In this document: positions 26,127 to 38,954 of the stretch, piece after piece | Position numbering within the stretch: the stretch's first letter is position 1 | How the letters are laid out: every line of letters begins with the position of its first letter | Source: Takifugu bimaculatus | Lineage: Eukaryota; Chordata; Actinopteri; Tetraodontiformes; Tetraodontidae | Length of the DNA: 64,000 bases | Direction: 5' to 3' | NCBI GenBank assembly: GCA_004026145.2 | Contig: CP034975.1 | Location: 25,875,361 to 25,939,360 of the forward strand | The notes under the pieces: generated by a model | Told to the model about the DNA's origin: nothing | The model's database searches: none | What the model saw: only the letters and a program-made list of their open reading frames with translations | Translations under genes and position numbers: made by a program

Positions 26127-26696
26127 TGAAGCAGTTTTTACCTAAAAATTGAGTTTGGAAAATTAAGAAAATGGACAAAATAAAAAAACAATTCAGTAAA
26201 ATGTGTTATGAAGCTCATTATTCCTGGGGTGTAACCTTCAGGTAATAGTTCTGTTGTTGACAGGAAGACGCATTCTTCTCACGACGGTTTGAATGATTAG
26301 AATCATCTTCCCAGCAGCATCAGTGAAGCAATAAGAAAAACATTTTCTGATTTTTGTACGTCAGCTTTTGTGCCGGGGCACCTCGGGGACCTCGGACTGA
26401 TGTGGCATCTGTCGGCTTCGCAAAATTAAGTTTGAAATCACCAGAGTTGGTCCTCTTACGTAAATTACATTCTTACAATAAGGAGCCGTTCATTAATTTT
26501 AACCTAGGAGCCCCAAAACTCCCCCAGATAGCAGATGGATGAGAGACGAGTGACCACAGGCTGTGTGTGTGTAAGTGTGTGTGTGAGCCTGCTGGATTAG
26601 TCTTCATTTGGCTCCTCTGTCATCGGGGAGAGGGGGGGACCAACCACTGTGTGGCAGAACAGAGAAACACACAGGGTCAGTCAAACAAACACACAC

Positions 26697-26699
<3 letters not shown>

Positions 26700-26764
<65 letters not shown>
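26700..26764. repeat. (CA)n microsatellite
   Basis: A pure CA run of about 65 bases. The open frames across it read only His-Thr repeats and are not genes. Confidence 0.97.
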
Positions 26765-26767
<3 letters not shown>

Positions 26768-29700
26768 TACTACCAGCAGCTCATCAACTTCATTTTGCAA
26801 TCTTCCCTCAGAACCATTAGAATACCCTGAAGAACTGACTTTCCAATTAAAGGGGATCTAGAAGAAGGTTTTTCCCCCCTCTTTTTTTTTATCTCCGGTT
26901 CCTGGAGTTCTTTATTCCAATAATTTAAATTGGAATTGATTTTTCAATTTACCCGCTGAGTGCTACGGACACACAGCGCAGGGCCCAGTGGTCCTGCGTT
27001 TGCAGGAGATTTGTCATGACGGCGCACCACATGTAAATTTCCACATGCCCCTTAAACTGTAATATATTTCCTCCTGTGAGAAGAACCTGGCAGCAGGGCT
27101 GCGTATTTACGCCTTGTGTGATTACTTCTTCGGGTGTTTATTTCTCACTCCATGGGACATTTTGTGAAGAGATTATTCTGATGTCCCTCTAATGTGTCTA
27201 ATTGGCCAAAGGAATCCAGTTTGCCCATTGTTGAAAACAAACCTGCTGCCTGTAGGGTTGCAGTGTGTGTCCAAACCTCTGCTCTTAGATGGGAGGAGAT
27301 GCCGTCCACGTCTACGTAGCCAGGACCCGGGGCCTCACAGGCCGTACGTATGAATTTCGGCTGCGTAATAACAATCATTTATCGTGTCTGTACCACCGCG
27401 AACGCGCAGCAAAGCCGACCACTGTTGGAGCTTCGACACAGATGCGCCCAGAAATCCGAGGCTGTTCTTCTGTGAACGAATGACTCTGTCTTTTGCTCCT
27501 GACAGCTGCGCGGGCTCGTTGTTCGCTCTCTCCTGAGTTGTTTTAATAAAGTTGTGCTGCAGGAGTAGCGAGAGAAGATTAATGGACGCACAGGAAGTGT
27601 GGCAGTTGTGAGAGGATGCAGGACAGAGCGGGCCAGCAGCCATCTGTTCCCTCTCCTTTACAGCTCTCTTAATGGAGAAGCAAACCAAACAACGTGGATC
27701 TGAGCCCTGCAGACAGACAAACGCACGCACGTGCACACGTACACACCTTCAGCACGCACGGCTAAATACAAAACACCGCTTTATGTGATAAAACAGGGTA
27801 GGTCTGTCTGCACGTGGGTGTGTATGTGTGTGGCTTGGTGGGTGGGTGCGTGCACGTCTCCCCCCCCCCCACCTTTCAGCAAATAAAGTTGGGTGTGAGC
27901 CACGGCTGTGAGATTTAGATGAAAGACGCAGCCTGGATGGAACGTGATTAAGAGATATGTTCTTCAGGCAAAACAGGACTTGGCATTTGCTGAGACAAAA
28001 CCTAATCAAATTAAAGCAAAACACGGCCATTGTTGCAGAGTGTGTTCTGTGCGTGTGTCGTGTTTGAAATGGAACAGTGTAGAAGGGACACAGGCTGGTG
28101 TCTGCAAAGCCGCACCGGCGAGCTGGTTTTAGTCTTATTTACACGCAGGCACTGACTAATGACCGCTGTGCCCAATGATGCCTAAAGCACTTTTATGAAG
28201 CTGTCCGGGTTATAAAAAATGTTTATTATGATGGAGCTGAACGGCTCGCTGCAAGAGTGTTATTGATTACGAGTTATTGTTTTAAATGAATTCGCTGAAG
28301 TCCAGCTTCAGCCGGGGACTTAAACCTCTGGAGGTAATTTCTTTCCCTGATAGGAGTGAATGAGTTTGGGGACGGACAGTCGCCTCCTCTCTGGTGCGAT
28401 ACGCTGGGAGGACGGGTTGAGTCGGATATGGAATGAGACAAAGACGGTCTGTGGATTGGTGCATATACAGTTTTCGGGATTATGCCTGCCAGGCTGAGTG
28501 ATCCCTGGGACCCACATTTCTTGGCAAAGAGGTTCTTGCATTTGCAGCACCTGATGTTAATGTTGAATTTAAGCAAATAAATATCAGTTGTTGTTGTGCA
28601 AAACACTAAAGAAAACAAAATCCATTTAGGCTTATTAACGAGGTCAACCTGTGTTTCTAAAGGATCCAAACCCCCCCCCCCCCCTCTTTTCATGCTACCC
28701 TGCCAGATTGTTTGCCATCCCTCACGGTTTAAGCACTGTATTTATTAGTTTCTTGTTTGCGTGGAATGAATGCAGCCCGTGTCATGTTAAATGACAGCAA
28801 GCGTCGTCTCCCTCTTCCGTCCGGCGAAGACATCTGTACGACATGATGAAGTTTCCTCTCTGAGTATCAATCCAGTAATTGAGCTCAGGCAGGGAAGACG
28901 TGAGTGGCACACAAAGGTAGCGAGGGGCCTCCATCGCTCCATCCCTCCTTCCTTCCTCTTTCCATGCACATTGCCCTGCCTAAGTGTATGTCCTCCTTTG
29001 TGCCTCCCACCAGACACACACTTTTGCTTCTTGCACTTTTCCTCTCAGCAGCCATCTTTACCTGCGCATCACATCAGCCTAGATGGGAGCCTTAGCAGAC
29101 ACTGGCAGAACGCTGCGCTGTTGTTGAGGGCGCTAGAGAAACTAGCACGACTGCGTACGCCAACAGGCCCTCTTTAGTGAGCCTCCCAATACTACAACAC
29201 CTTTATACCTGTTTCTTTATTACTCATTTCATGCCCTTCTGTGGATCACAAGGCACCTAAAGAGACAGCAGATTAAATATTAACCTCAAGCAGTCCTCGC
29301 TGGCCTTCTTATTCTACTTCACGCAATACAACTGAAAACATTCCCACTTCCACCGAGAAAAACACTTGTCCATAACATGCTGCTTTACCGACTTAAAATA
29401 AATCTTATACTAATCTATGGAGAACCTGACAAGCAGAAGGACAAGGTTTTCTTGCAAGCACTTAGCTGAGTAGAGTTGGAAAAAAAAAAACGAGATGAGG
29501 GCCTTACATTATTTATATGTGCTAATGGCAGCTGTGTGTGTGTTTGTGTGTCCTGTGTGTTTGTATGTGTGTTTGTGTGGGTGTGTGTCTGTATGTGCGC
29601 ACGCGTGCGTTTTTGTGTCAACAAAACAATCTGCAAAAATAGACACAGTGCTGTAATGAAGGCCATACATTTCCTCTCCCTTCCCTGTTTGCTGCTAACT

Positions 29701-29819
29701 GCTGGGTCAATTGGAGTCCGTTTAGCAGCATTTGAATCTCTTGCAGTAGATGATCCCCTTTTAATGGAGACAAAACACAGATCAGGGCTGGAACACAATT
29801 GCCTAAGAAAAAAAGGGGG

Positions 29820-29852
29820 ACCCCCCCCCCCCACACACACACACACACACAC
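29820..29852. repeat. Poly-C plus (AC)n
   Basis: A C tract of about 13 bases continues into an AC run. Confidence 0.9.
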
Positions 29853-32800
29853 CCCTCTACAAAGCAATTGTGGCTACGCATGTGCAGAAAAGGAGTTCCT
29901 CTGGAAGTTCCTACACTAAAGATAGGATATCATAGCACATCTGCTGCACATAAGAACAACAACTTATGCCTAATCTCCTACGATTCACAAGAGGAATCTA
30001 TTAGGGCAGTTGCACAGCCCTTTAGTCTTGCATCACAGGGGGAACCCACAGTGTACAGCTCCATCCATGCACATGTGCCTTTCATTTCCTATGGCAGGCC
30101 AGAAGTATCCTTCAACATCCTATTGTAAAATTTACCAGGGGAGAGCTTTAGTGTATTAAAGTGCCCTGAGAGAAATGCTAAATGATGTAAATGCAGGCAG
30201 CTGCTTGTAGCTAATGTGGTACGGCAGACGAGGAGGCCCAGGGTAGGCTTGATGTGTACAGTATCTATATAACATTATAGGCTCTCTTTCATGTCCTCGT
30301 GCTCACTAATGGAAACAATATGAAGACTAATGGTACTGTAAAATTGTGGGGAACAGGGATCCAAAGCAAACGTCAACATGTTTGGTGGCAACACACATAC
30401 AGTGTGGCCGTGTGTTCGTGAGGAAACGCAATAAACGCGTAGACTTAAGTATTATAAAAAATGCATTTTGATATCTGACAGGGTTGTTGTGACAGGTTGC
30501 TCTCAGCAACAGCTCACAGTTTCTATCTATCGTTGGATACTTGCTGTGGTTGAACCTGGTTGAAATAATGGCGGCATCTTTCTAAACAACAGGACCCTCA
30601 TCGCTAATTCTACTCCTCACCACTAGAGGCAGTCATGTGCGAGTCCTGTGAGAGGGTTCTCACCACTTCTTGCTTTTGGATTCATTTGGTGATTATTTGG
30701 TCAGATGATTCGTAGGATTAGTCTGTCTGTCATTTAGTTGTGTGGCACATGTATATGCGATGACTCCTCTATGGTCGTCATTACCTGGTGTAAACACGAT
30801 AGTACATATAGCTGTGACTCAGCAACCATAATTAGATATTTTCCAAATAAAATCAGAAACATTGGTTTGACTGTTCCACTTCAACAGACATGGTTCTTCA
30901 GCTGCTTTCAACCTGCCTACAACCATTTCCTGTTTCCTCTGACTGTATAGAAAAAAAGGCATGCGCAAGACGGGTCTTGAAATACAATTGTTTGCTACAG
31001 CGGTAGCGTTATTTACGCAGTGAAGCTCAAAAACCCAAACATTACATTAGGTCAGATGAATATTTCAGATGTTTTGTGTCATAAGAGTTCCAGATGTGAT
31101 TTACTCACTTTAACTACCTCAGTCTATTTAAGCTCTGCTTACTTGCAAAAGTGCTTTAAGCATCATGTGGGTCAACACTGTTCAGGTGTTGAGCTGGATG
31201 TGGATAATTGAGCTATTCCACAATTCTTTTTTACATTACTTTTGTAGCTCCCAGCCTCTGCGGCAAAACCCTTGGGGTACCAGTAACTGTGGTTGTTGCT
31301 GTAGGCGGTTCCCAGCTGTACCCATTTCCTCTTTATTTTCAGATCCAACAGTGTCATTCAGCCCAAACCTATTTCAAAATCACACAAAAGACAAGCCAAC
31401 GCCACCAACACGAGGAACCCTGAGTGATAACAAAGACGGATGGTCCAGCAAAGCCCTCTACGGTTAAACAAATATAGAAACACTTGCTCTGATCATCATT
31501 TGATAGTCTGCTGACGTGCAAACTCTATTAAGCTGTCTTCAAATATGCAAAAATGATATGATTTTACAATGATTACATATTCACTTCCCCAGCTGGCTGG
31601 CTCCGAGCGTCTCCATTTGTCATCGACTATTGTGTCCAATTATATGATTAGCTTTGAACACTCCAGCACTTCGAGAGCTCTCGTGTGTTCTGCCGCGGAG
31701 AGCGATTCACAAACAAAGTCATTACAACATGTATTCACACATATCAAATAACAAAACAGATGGCCACTGCGCTCGCTGCCTGATTTGTTTTCCACACGAG
31801 TGGTGGGGGGGGGGGGGAAACCCAACATACTTTGCGTGAGCTGTGTTTAATGCTGACTGTTTTTTTTTTGTTTTTTTTATTCCCAAAGAAGAGCAGCTGG
31901 CTGCCGCGCTGTTAGATCAGCTCCTATGAAAGACAATCTTGTTTTCATTAATTTCTCTACAACAAAGGCACTTGTTGGGAAGATTTAGAATTACAGCGGG
32001 TAAAGCTTCCGGATAATTCATCACAGGGACTTGACAGGAAACTTAATTGTTTTAAATGCCAATTGCTGTGAGCAGCGTGGACATGTTGTTTTTTTCCCCG
32101 CTTTGATGTCTAACAGGTGGGACAGATGGACGACTCTCTGATGCCTCGCCTGACCTTTGACATCTCGGTTATAAATCTACTTGCAGTCCTCGGGCCAATA
32201 AACCAATCATTATGCGCAGTTCCCAGAATTTCACATCAGATGGAAATCTTGTAATGAGATTAAAACTGTATAAATCATAGGTGCATAAATCATAAGTCTG
32301 GACCAGGTCTGTCCAACATGACTGCGCTTTGACCAGTGGACTCTTCACAGACAGACTGTCAGTGCAGTTCAACAAAATCCCAATGAAGCAACACAGTTAT
32401 TTAGCTTTATGTGGAACTGTTTAGCTGCTACAGCTAATGCACCAATGTAGCTGATATGATGGGCTGTGTGTGGCTGCAGTGGTGGTGCTACATTATCCAA
32501 TTCCAGGAGACACTAGTTACTCAGTGGCACTGACTCTCTGTGTAATCCAGTTAAGACCGTGTGGCTGTGACTGACAAGCAAACTCAATTACCATAACAAC
32601 TGGCAACACCGGATCTCCTGTTGGATTGGGCGGTGTTTGTGCGTTCCTCCCATCAAACTGGACACATTGGGCTCTCGCCTTCTATTTAATATAAAATTCC
32701 ACTCATTTATTCTGGTTCTGGCATGGCTGCAGCATTCCTGTGCAGAAATGCTTCCCCCTCCTCCTCAAGGTTTAAAGGTTACTCTGAATCCAGCAAATTG

Positions 32801-33396
32801 CCTCGCTGACATCTCTTGAGGATGTTACTGTAAATGCACTTTAAGCGACTGAATCATTCAACATCAATCAATAGCATTCACGTGGCACCATAAACACACT
32901 TTGGTCAGATGGGCAGAGGAAGGCGCTGGGACTGTTGTTAACTTCTGTGGAAGGAGGTGGAGGTGGTTCGAGACTATAAAGTTGGAACTGCCTATAATTC
33001 TTTAATCTACATCTCTGTTGCACCTGAGCAAAAATAAATCTTCCACTTCAGGAGTGAAGAAGCCACATGTTTGGTGCTCTGGCAGGTAAATGGGATCTAG
33101 CTGTGCCACACTGCCCTCAACTGGTCGATGCGATTAGTTTTCATCAGCAATAGTTGGCAAGAATTAATAAAAGGAATTTTTTTTAAAAGAAAAAATTCTT
33201 CGCAAAGCAGCAGTGCGTCATGAGCACTGGTGCTGATTTGAATGGGTGGTGCAGAGGTGTATTTCCAACGTATCGACAAGGGGAAATAGCCACTGTCATT
33301 TCCTGGTAGGTGGTTAATAATAAAATAAACGTTGGTTGACATCATGCGTTATAAAGTGTGTGTACAAAACAAAAGCAGAAACATTGCTTCACTCTT

Positions 33397-33402
33397 TTTA
33401 AT
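33397..33402 (-). terminator. Possible gpr18 polyadenylation signal
   Basis: An ATTAAA hexamer on the - strand lies about 300 bases after the gpr18 stop codon. It is a non-canonical but common variant. Confidence 0.25.
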
Positions 33403-33705
33403 GATGAGCTGCTTTTTTTAGTATTTTTTTTTTTACACCTGTATGTGTCACACCTGAGCCGCGCTTTGTCTACCAGAGCAGAGCTGCGCAGAAAACATTC
33501 CAAGTCTCATGGGTGAGTCAATCAGCTCTGAACACAGATGTTTTTTCGCCACAACAGCAACACTCCCATACTGTGAGTATAAATTAGGCCTTGGAAATTA
33601 ATTGCAAGCTTTGATCCTGCTGATAATCAGCCATGTATACAGCGAAGCGCTCACTGTTGCAAAGGAGGCAGCAGGCTGCCCACGATGGCGCTGGTGACGG
33701 CTCTT

Positions 33706-34713
33706 TTATATCATTGCGCTGGTCAGGTTGCTCATCGAGCGGACGCTGCCAGTGTGTGCGTGCCTGCTCTTCCGTCTCACGCTCCTGAGATAGTTCCTGT
33801 AAAGTATCACGCTGATTACTCGGTCCTGGAACTGCTTGGAGACGATGTAGTACAGGATCATGTCCAACACTGTGCTGAGGTTCATCAGGAAAGTGGTGAA
33901 GACGGCCCACGTGCTGTATCCGCCATCTTCGTCAGTCCCAATCAAGCGGAGCACCAGGACAATGTGGAAAGGCACGAAACACACCAGAACCTGGGTGATC
34001 AGCGTGAGGATGATGCGGATGGACTTCTCCTTCACTTTGGGTTTGAGTTTAGAGGTGCGACCGTGGATCAGATTGTCCACAATAATGATATAGCAGCCAG
34101 TCATCAGGAATATGGGAACCAGGAAAAAGAAGATGAGGCGCACAAAGTTGACACTATTGTTGTTCCGCATGTATACGATGTCCTGCATCTTGATGCAGGT
34201 GGTAAAGTTGGAGGAATGATCAGGGTCTTCATCAAAGAAGAGTAGGGGAACGGTAGAGCCCAATGTCATGATCCACACTCCCACACTGGCCACCACAGCC
34301 TTCGGGACATTCCTCAGCTCTTTGCTGTGCTTGGGCTGGACGATGGCCATGTAGCGGTCTGCACTGATCAGAGCAAACAGCCACAGGGCCATACACGGGT
34401 AGAAGATGGTGAGGGCGGCGTTGATTCGGCAGAAAACATCCCCAAAATACCAGTAGTCGGTGTGGTGGTAGACCATCCGGAAGGGAAGCAGCAGGATGAA
34501 GGTGAGGTCCACCACCGCCACGTTGATCATATACACAGTGACGGAGTTCCTCTTCTTGGTGGTGAGCCCAAACACCCAGAGAGCGGTGATGTTGACCACG
34601 ATTCCGATCGTGAAGATGAAGCAGTAGAAGATCAGGCTGGTGATGCGGTACTCTGCCGGTCCCTGCTCCGGTCGTGCAGCTTCCGGATTCATGTTGGACG
34701 AGTTTAGCATCAT
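33706..34713 (-). CDS. gpr18: G protein-coupled receptor 18
   Basis: This is a rhodopsin-family receptor, known in mammals as an N-arachidonylglycine / resolvin D2 responsive receptor of leukocytes, acting at the plasma membrane. The single coding exon gives 335 residues (human 331). Seven hydrophobic segments are visible: TM1 about 24-48 with N41, D69 in TM2, C95 before TM3, DRY at 119-121, W147 in TM4, C173 in the second extracellular loop, and CFVPFH in TM6. TM7 carries DMILYY in place of NPxxY. Family signatures are ISADRYMAIVQPKHSKEL, HGRTSKLKPKVKEKSIRI and YYIVSKQFQDRVISV, and the tail RSMSNLTSAMI. An in-frame ATG exists 7 codons further upstream, but a 3' splice site (TTTGCATATTTCAG) lies between, so translation should start at the MMLNSS methionine. 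The orthologue call is strong. Confidence 0.95.
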   Translation of the reverse strand: MMLNSSNMNPEAARPEQGPAEYRITSLIFYCFIFTIGIVVNITALWVFGLTTKKRNSVTVYMINVAVVDLTFILLLPFRMVYHHTDYWYFGDVFCRINAALTIFYPCMALWLFALISADRYMAIVQPKHSKELRNVPKAVVASVGVWIMTLGSTVPLLFFDEDPDHSSNFTTCIKMQDIVYMRNNNSVNFVRLIFFFLVPIFLMTGCYIIIVDNLIHGRTSKLKPKVKEKSIRIILTLITQVLVCFVPFHIVLVLRLIGTDEDGGYSTWAVFTTFLMNLSTVLDMILYYIVSKQFQDRVISVILYRNYLRSVRRKSRHAHTGSVRSMSNLTSAMI

Positions 34714-35900
34714 TCTGAAATATGCAAAACACAAGAAGTTGCTGTTTTGGGCTAAAAAACAGAACTTAGCAATGCCATCAAAAAGGAACCAAAGACCTAC
34801 ACCCCATTCAGAACATCAGGACATGTAGCTAAACTAAATTACATGGCTACAACAGATATGAAAACCGAAACAACTTTCCAATAATGTAATAGGTTAAGGT
34901 AAACCATAAAACTACCGTAAACAAACGTATAAAAGAGTATGAAAAGTAACTGGGAAATAAACTAACCTTGCTCAAGAAATGGCACACATCTTGGCAAAAG
35001 TCCAGGTAGCTGTGACACAAAAGTGAGTGGGCCGCTTCACAATGCGAGGGTTGTTACAGTAAAAGCTGTTCTCAGCCAAGATCGAAAAAGTTTCCAAACG
35101 CAACCAGTTTGTCCACCTTGGTTCCCTGGCTGAACTGTGAGGCTGCAAAAAAACAGCTGAGACAGGTGAGTTGACACTGTGCCTCGGAGACTCTTAAAAG
35201 CAATCGTTAAAATTTTAAATAGGATCCTGCCACTTACTTTTCCTCTTTAGTCTGCAAGGGTTTTTGTCCCCCCTTTTTTCTAAACACACAAAAGAACTTA
35301 GAGAGAGAGAGAGAGAATGAGAGAGAAAGAAGAGAAAGAAGTAATTACAACATAAAGCCAGTCAGAATGATGTATAGCAGAGGAACAGAGATTAACACAG
35401 TTCCGTTTCTGAAGTAGATGTGTAGATGTGTATGTCTGTGTTTAACAGTCGGCTGTGGATCATTTCAAAGGGTACTTGTAAAACTTGTGCAGCTCGGGTG
35501 CAGAAAACAGAGCCACAGCCACAGAAAGTAACACCGAACAAACACACCCATGTACTGTATACATGTAAACCGGAACACAGAAGCTAAGTCTAGAAACAGA
35601 GACAGTGTGGAATCAATAGGAAATCTTCTGCTTGGAAATGAAAATGAAATCTTTGCACAAGTTATTTTTTCTTTAAATTCCATTTGTGTTTCTCTTTTCC
35701 ATACTTTATTCTATCATTACAACAACAGTCTTGAAATCCAACAATAATTTAACGTTAAAACAAAGTTTGCTCGTCTGAAAACTCAACTACACACAACAAT
35801 ACTGGCATTGGTGCGAATAACCATAAAATCCTTTCCCCAAAAGTGATAAAAGACGCTAGGGAGCCCTACCTGGACAATACAAAACAGCACTTACCACTGG
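34714..35900 (-). other. Probable gpr18 5' untranslated exons and introns
   Basis: On the - strand an acceptor (AG at 34715-34716) opens the coding exon. Upstream, good donors are seen with exon ends at 34967 (CAAG/GTTAGT), 35238 (AAAA/GTAAGT) and 35895 (AGTG/GTAAGT), suggesting alternative non-coding first exons. No transcript evidence is available, so which are used is unknown. Confidence 0.4.
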
Positions 35901-38900
35901 AATCACTCAGTGTCTTGGTACAACAGCCACTTTGAAACGCGTTTTCGTGCTCTTATTTGAGTCAAAAGAGGGAAATGAAATGGTCTTACAAAGAGTGCTG
36001 GAAATGATGAGGAGGCTGCTGTAAAGCCCCCATCACTTCCTGTGTTGACCGTGTGCTGTAGTTTCTGTTCTTTTACATGTCTTAGCAGTATCTACGCAGC
36101 TGACACAAAGAGCCGCAGCTTTCCACAGTCTGCAATTACACCCCCTTAAAGAAAATGATGTGCCATTAGAAGTGGGAGTGTGTTTGGCAGGCAGAGAGAT
36201 GGCAGATTTAGGGCGAGTTATTGATTGGAAAAGTGGGGTCTGTCACAGCACATTAGTTCTCAGGGGAGTAATCCACAGCAGGTTGCTGCGAGAAGCATCT
36301 GCTGCTTGAGAGAAGTAATTAAAAACAGGATGTTGACGCAGTTGCCATATAAACAGGAAATAAGACGGTGGTAATAGACACTTCACGCTGATACCGTAAG
36401 ATGGTTTTTACACCAAGTCGACTTAATGGATGCACAGCGCATACCTGAGGTGAAAAGCTCAAGGTCAGGCTGGACCGCAGCTGAATACAGATTAATGTGT
36501 GTGGTTAATGTGCGAGCGATTGCAACCATTATGGATTCGAAAATGCAGCTCATAGAGGCATTGTGCCGTTAAAAACGGCTTCCTCTTTTCCCCCACTTGT
36601 AGTTTCGACTCCAATGTAGTAAATCAGTTAAAGTTGTGATTTCTCACTGTTGTTGCGGTTCCCGTTTTTCTGCCGTTGCTCTTATTTGCATGCGCACCAG
36701 GCTTAAAGAATGGTTCAATATAGGGTGCTCATTCACGCTCATTCTTTGTCCTGAAAAATAATGATCTGCTGTTGTCTGAAGAAAATCATACCAGATGGTA
36801 CTTTGTATTTGTTGCAATATGTTGTTATGACAACAGTCTGTGTGCTGTTTCGCTCTCTTAGAAACTTGTCACACTGCTGACTCAAAAATGTCTTATTCCA
36901 CACCACAAAGAATCAAGAATGTATGCTAAATGTCCATGCAAATACATTTAGAAAGAAATACACGGTTTAAGCACCATTTTAGCCTTATTGTAAATCCAAA
37001 CAAAAAGTCAAGTTTAAACATATCTGCACATCCAGGACATATAAAACAAACCAAAACAATAAAAAAAATACCCCTGTTAAGCTGCGTTTAAGAAAATCTT
37101 TTAAAATAGCTTTACGCTGCCCTCTAGAGGACAAGACTAAACTCTGCACATGTATCCCTAAATTCTCTTTACACCAGCGCCCGTTTAAAAGCAGGTTTAG
37201 TGAAAAGATTTTAGTCACCCGTGAGATGAGGGGAACTCAGCTTCTTTAGTTTCACAGAGCTAGTTCAGCATAACTCTGAGTCAGTTACCAGGGCAACGCA
37301 CTCCATCAAACTAGCATGCTCGCTGGTGGGTTTGCTCCAACTGGCCCTGAGTTTCTCCTGCTCTTAAGCTGAAGCCTGGAGACTGAAGCCAGTGTCAGAC
37401 ATGCCGAGTCCACGTCTCATGGAGCCAGTTGATGATGAGGTGTTGCCACAATCAGAGGGAAACAATAGTGTATCCATTTTTTGTTGGCCATAATGGAGGT
37501 CCAATTCAAACCATGCATTTATAACAGGCATGTTGTTTCTACCTGTTGCCATGGTGCCATGGTGAATCCATTGATAAGGCTTTTAAGATCTTCATGCAGG
37601 AGCTTCACTCAGGGCAAATTTGACTCAAAGTTGAGTGAACTAACTGTTTACCGTTCTGAAACCAAAAACTCTGCATTTGGCAGCTCAGAGTTGGTCAACC
37701 GAGAGTTCAGGTTTTAACTCAGAGTTTGTTAAACCTGCTGTCAGAGACGGTTCCCTGACCTTATGATTGGAGTTGAACCATCGTTTGATAGCTCAACACT
37801 ATTTCAAACACTCACTTTTCAAATTTAGAACCTGCCAAAAGTCTCACACAAAGCTGTGAAGGGCAGAAAATGTTGTGTTTTCCTTTGTGTTTCCGATGAG
37901 TTCTGGGTTTATTGGAGTCTTTGATGTGTGCTTTATTGTCTGGGGAGGTACTGTAAGATACCATTGCCCAAAAAATAAAAAACTCCTCTCCGACTTTTTG
38001 TTTTGCACACTTGAACTTCACCTTAATCAGATGCCGCCTTTCAACACCCACCAGCTGCTGCAGCTCCGGCTGTGCTCACCTCCCAACACAACATACGAAC
38101 GTGAATCACTGTCTTTATTTTCCATCTCAGGACAACCAACACACACACTTGTAATAAATTCAGGGGTCATTATCAGAGCCTTTGATCAACTTCCTCAAGC
38201 TCTAAAACTGTATGGAACTTTGTTCCTCTTTGTGACACAAACAGATGTATCTCAAAGTTCACCCTCATGCTTCTGGAATCTTTTTTTTGTAATTAGATGA
38301 AATCATAATTTGCATGATCTTAATGAGTGATATCAATATCGCTAATGTCAGTTTTAGCGTCACTGCTGGAGTGTGGGCCAGATGTGCGAGATGCTTAATT
38401 TGTTCCATCGCAGAAAAACAACAACTAATAAATAGATTAGCAGCACAACGAAAACAAATGTTTAAAATATGGCACAAAGTCCCAGTTTTGGATCTTTGGG
38501 GAACTGCTGCGTGGACTCTGGTTTGCACATGTATGATGTCACTTCACACCTTCCAGTTTCCTCGGCTAATGTAACAAGAGCACATGAACAAAGCTGAGAG
38601 TCACAAAAGTGTGTGAAAACAAAACTGGAAAACGGATTCTTTTCTTAAAAATATTTTATGAGGATTTAAATAGACTTCACCCTGGGGATACACTTTTAAA
38701 GTAGCTTTCTTCTGTCACAGGACAACTTTACAGATCTTCTCTAAATTCAGTGACTGAGTCTGACTGGAAGAACGGGGTTTTAACAAACAAACAAAATCTT
38801 GCTGTAAAAAGAGAAATAATGTAAAAATGCTAATCAAATATAAGGCCACGTGTTGCTCCACATCTCATGCCATTATTTCCACGACCTGCTGAGTTTTAGA

Positions 38901-38954
38901 AGGGAGAACTTGCACAGTTCAGGAGGGGTTTTCTTCCTCTTTTCTCTCACTGTT
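35901..38954. other. Region between gpr18 and gpr183, no coding exon
   Basis: No recognisable protein or RNA gene was seen. DNA is mostly unique and A/T-rich. A CTCF-like motif is at 37117-37130 on the - strand. The 3' UTR of gpr183 should lie in the right part, below 38955. Confidence 0.45.

Larger units (their letters stand above)
23436..33396. other. Intergenic region between dach1 and gpr18
   Basis: There is no supportable gene on either strand. Open frames here are short and low-complexity, many of them readings of CA/GT repeats. Contents seen are a CpG-dense patch at 24590-24790, a pure CA repeat at 26700-26764, GT/CA-rich DNA at 29530-29600 and 29820-29852, and CTCF-like motifs at 26113 and 33111. 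Confidence 0.5.

Noticed and set aside
26567..26861. Open frames of His-Thr repeats
   Set aside because: They are readings of the (CA)n microsatellite. The same applies to frames at 41666-41996, 47560-47955 and 60326-60660.
28791..29177. 128-codon + strand frame
   Set aside because: It is Pro/Leu/His-rich without a domain, splice context or promoter. It is probably chance.
34232..34732. Long frames overlapping gpr18 in other frames and on the + strand
   Set aside because: They are shadows of the receptor coding sequence, and no family features appear in them.
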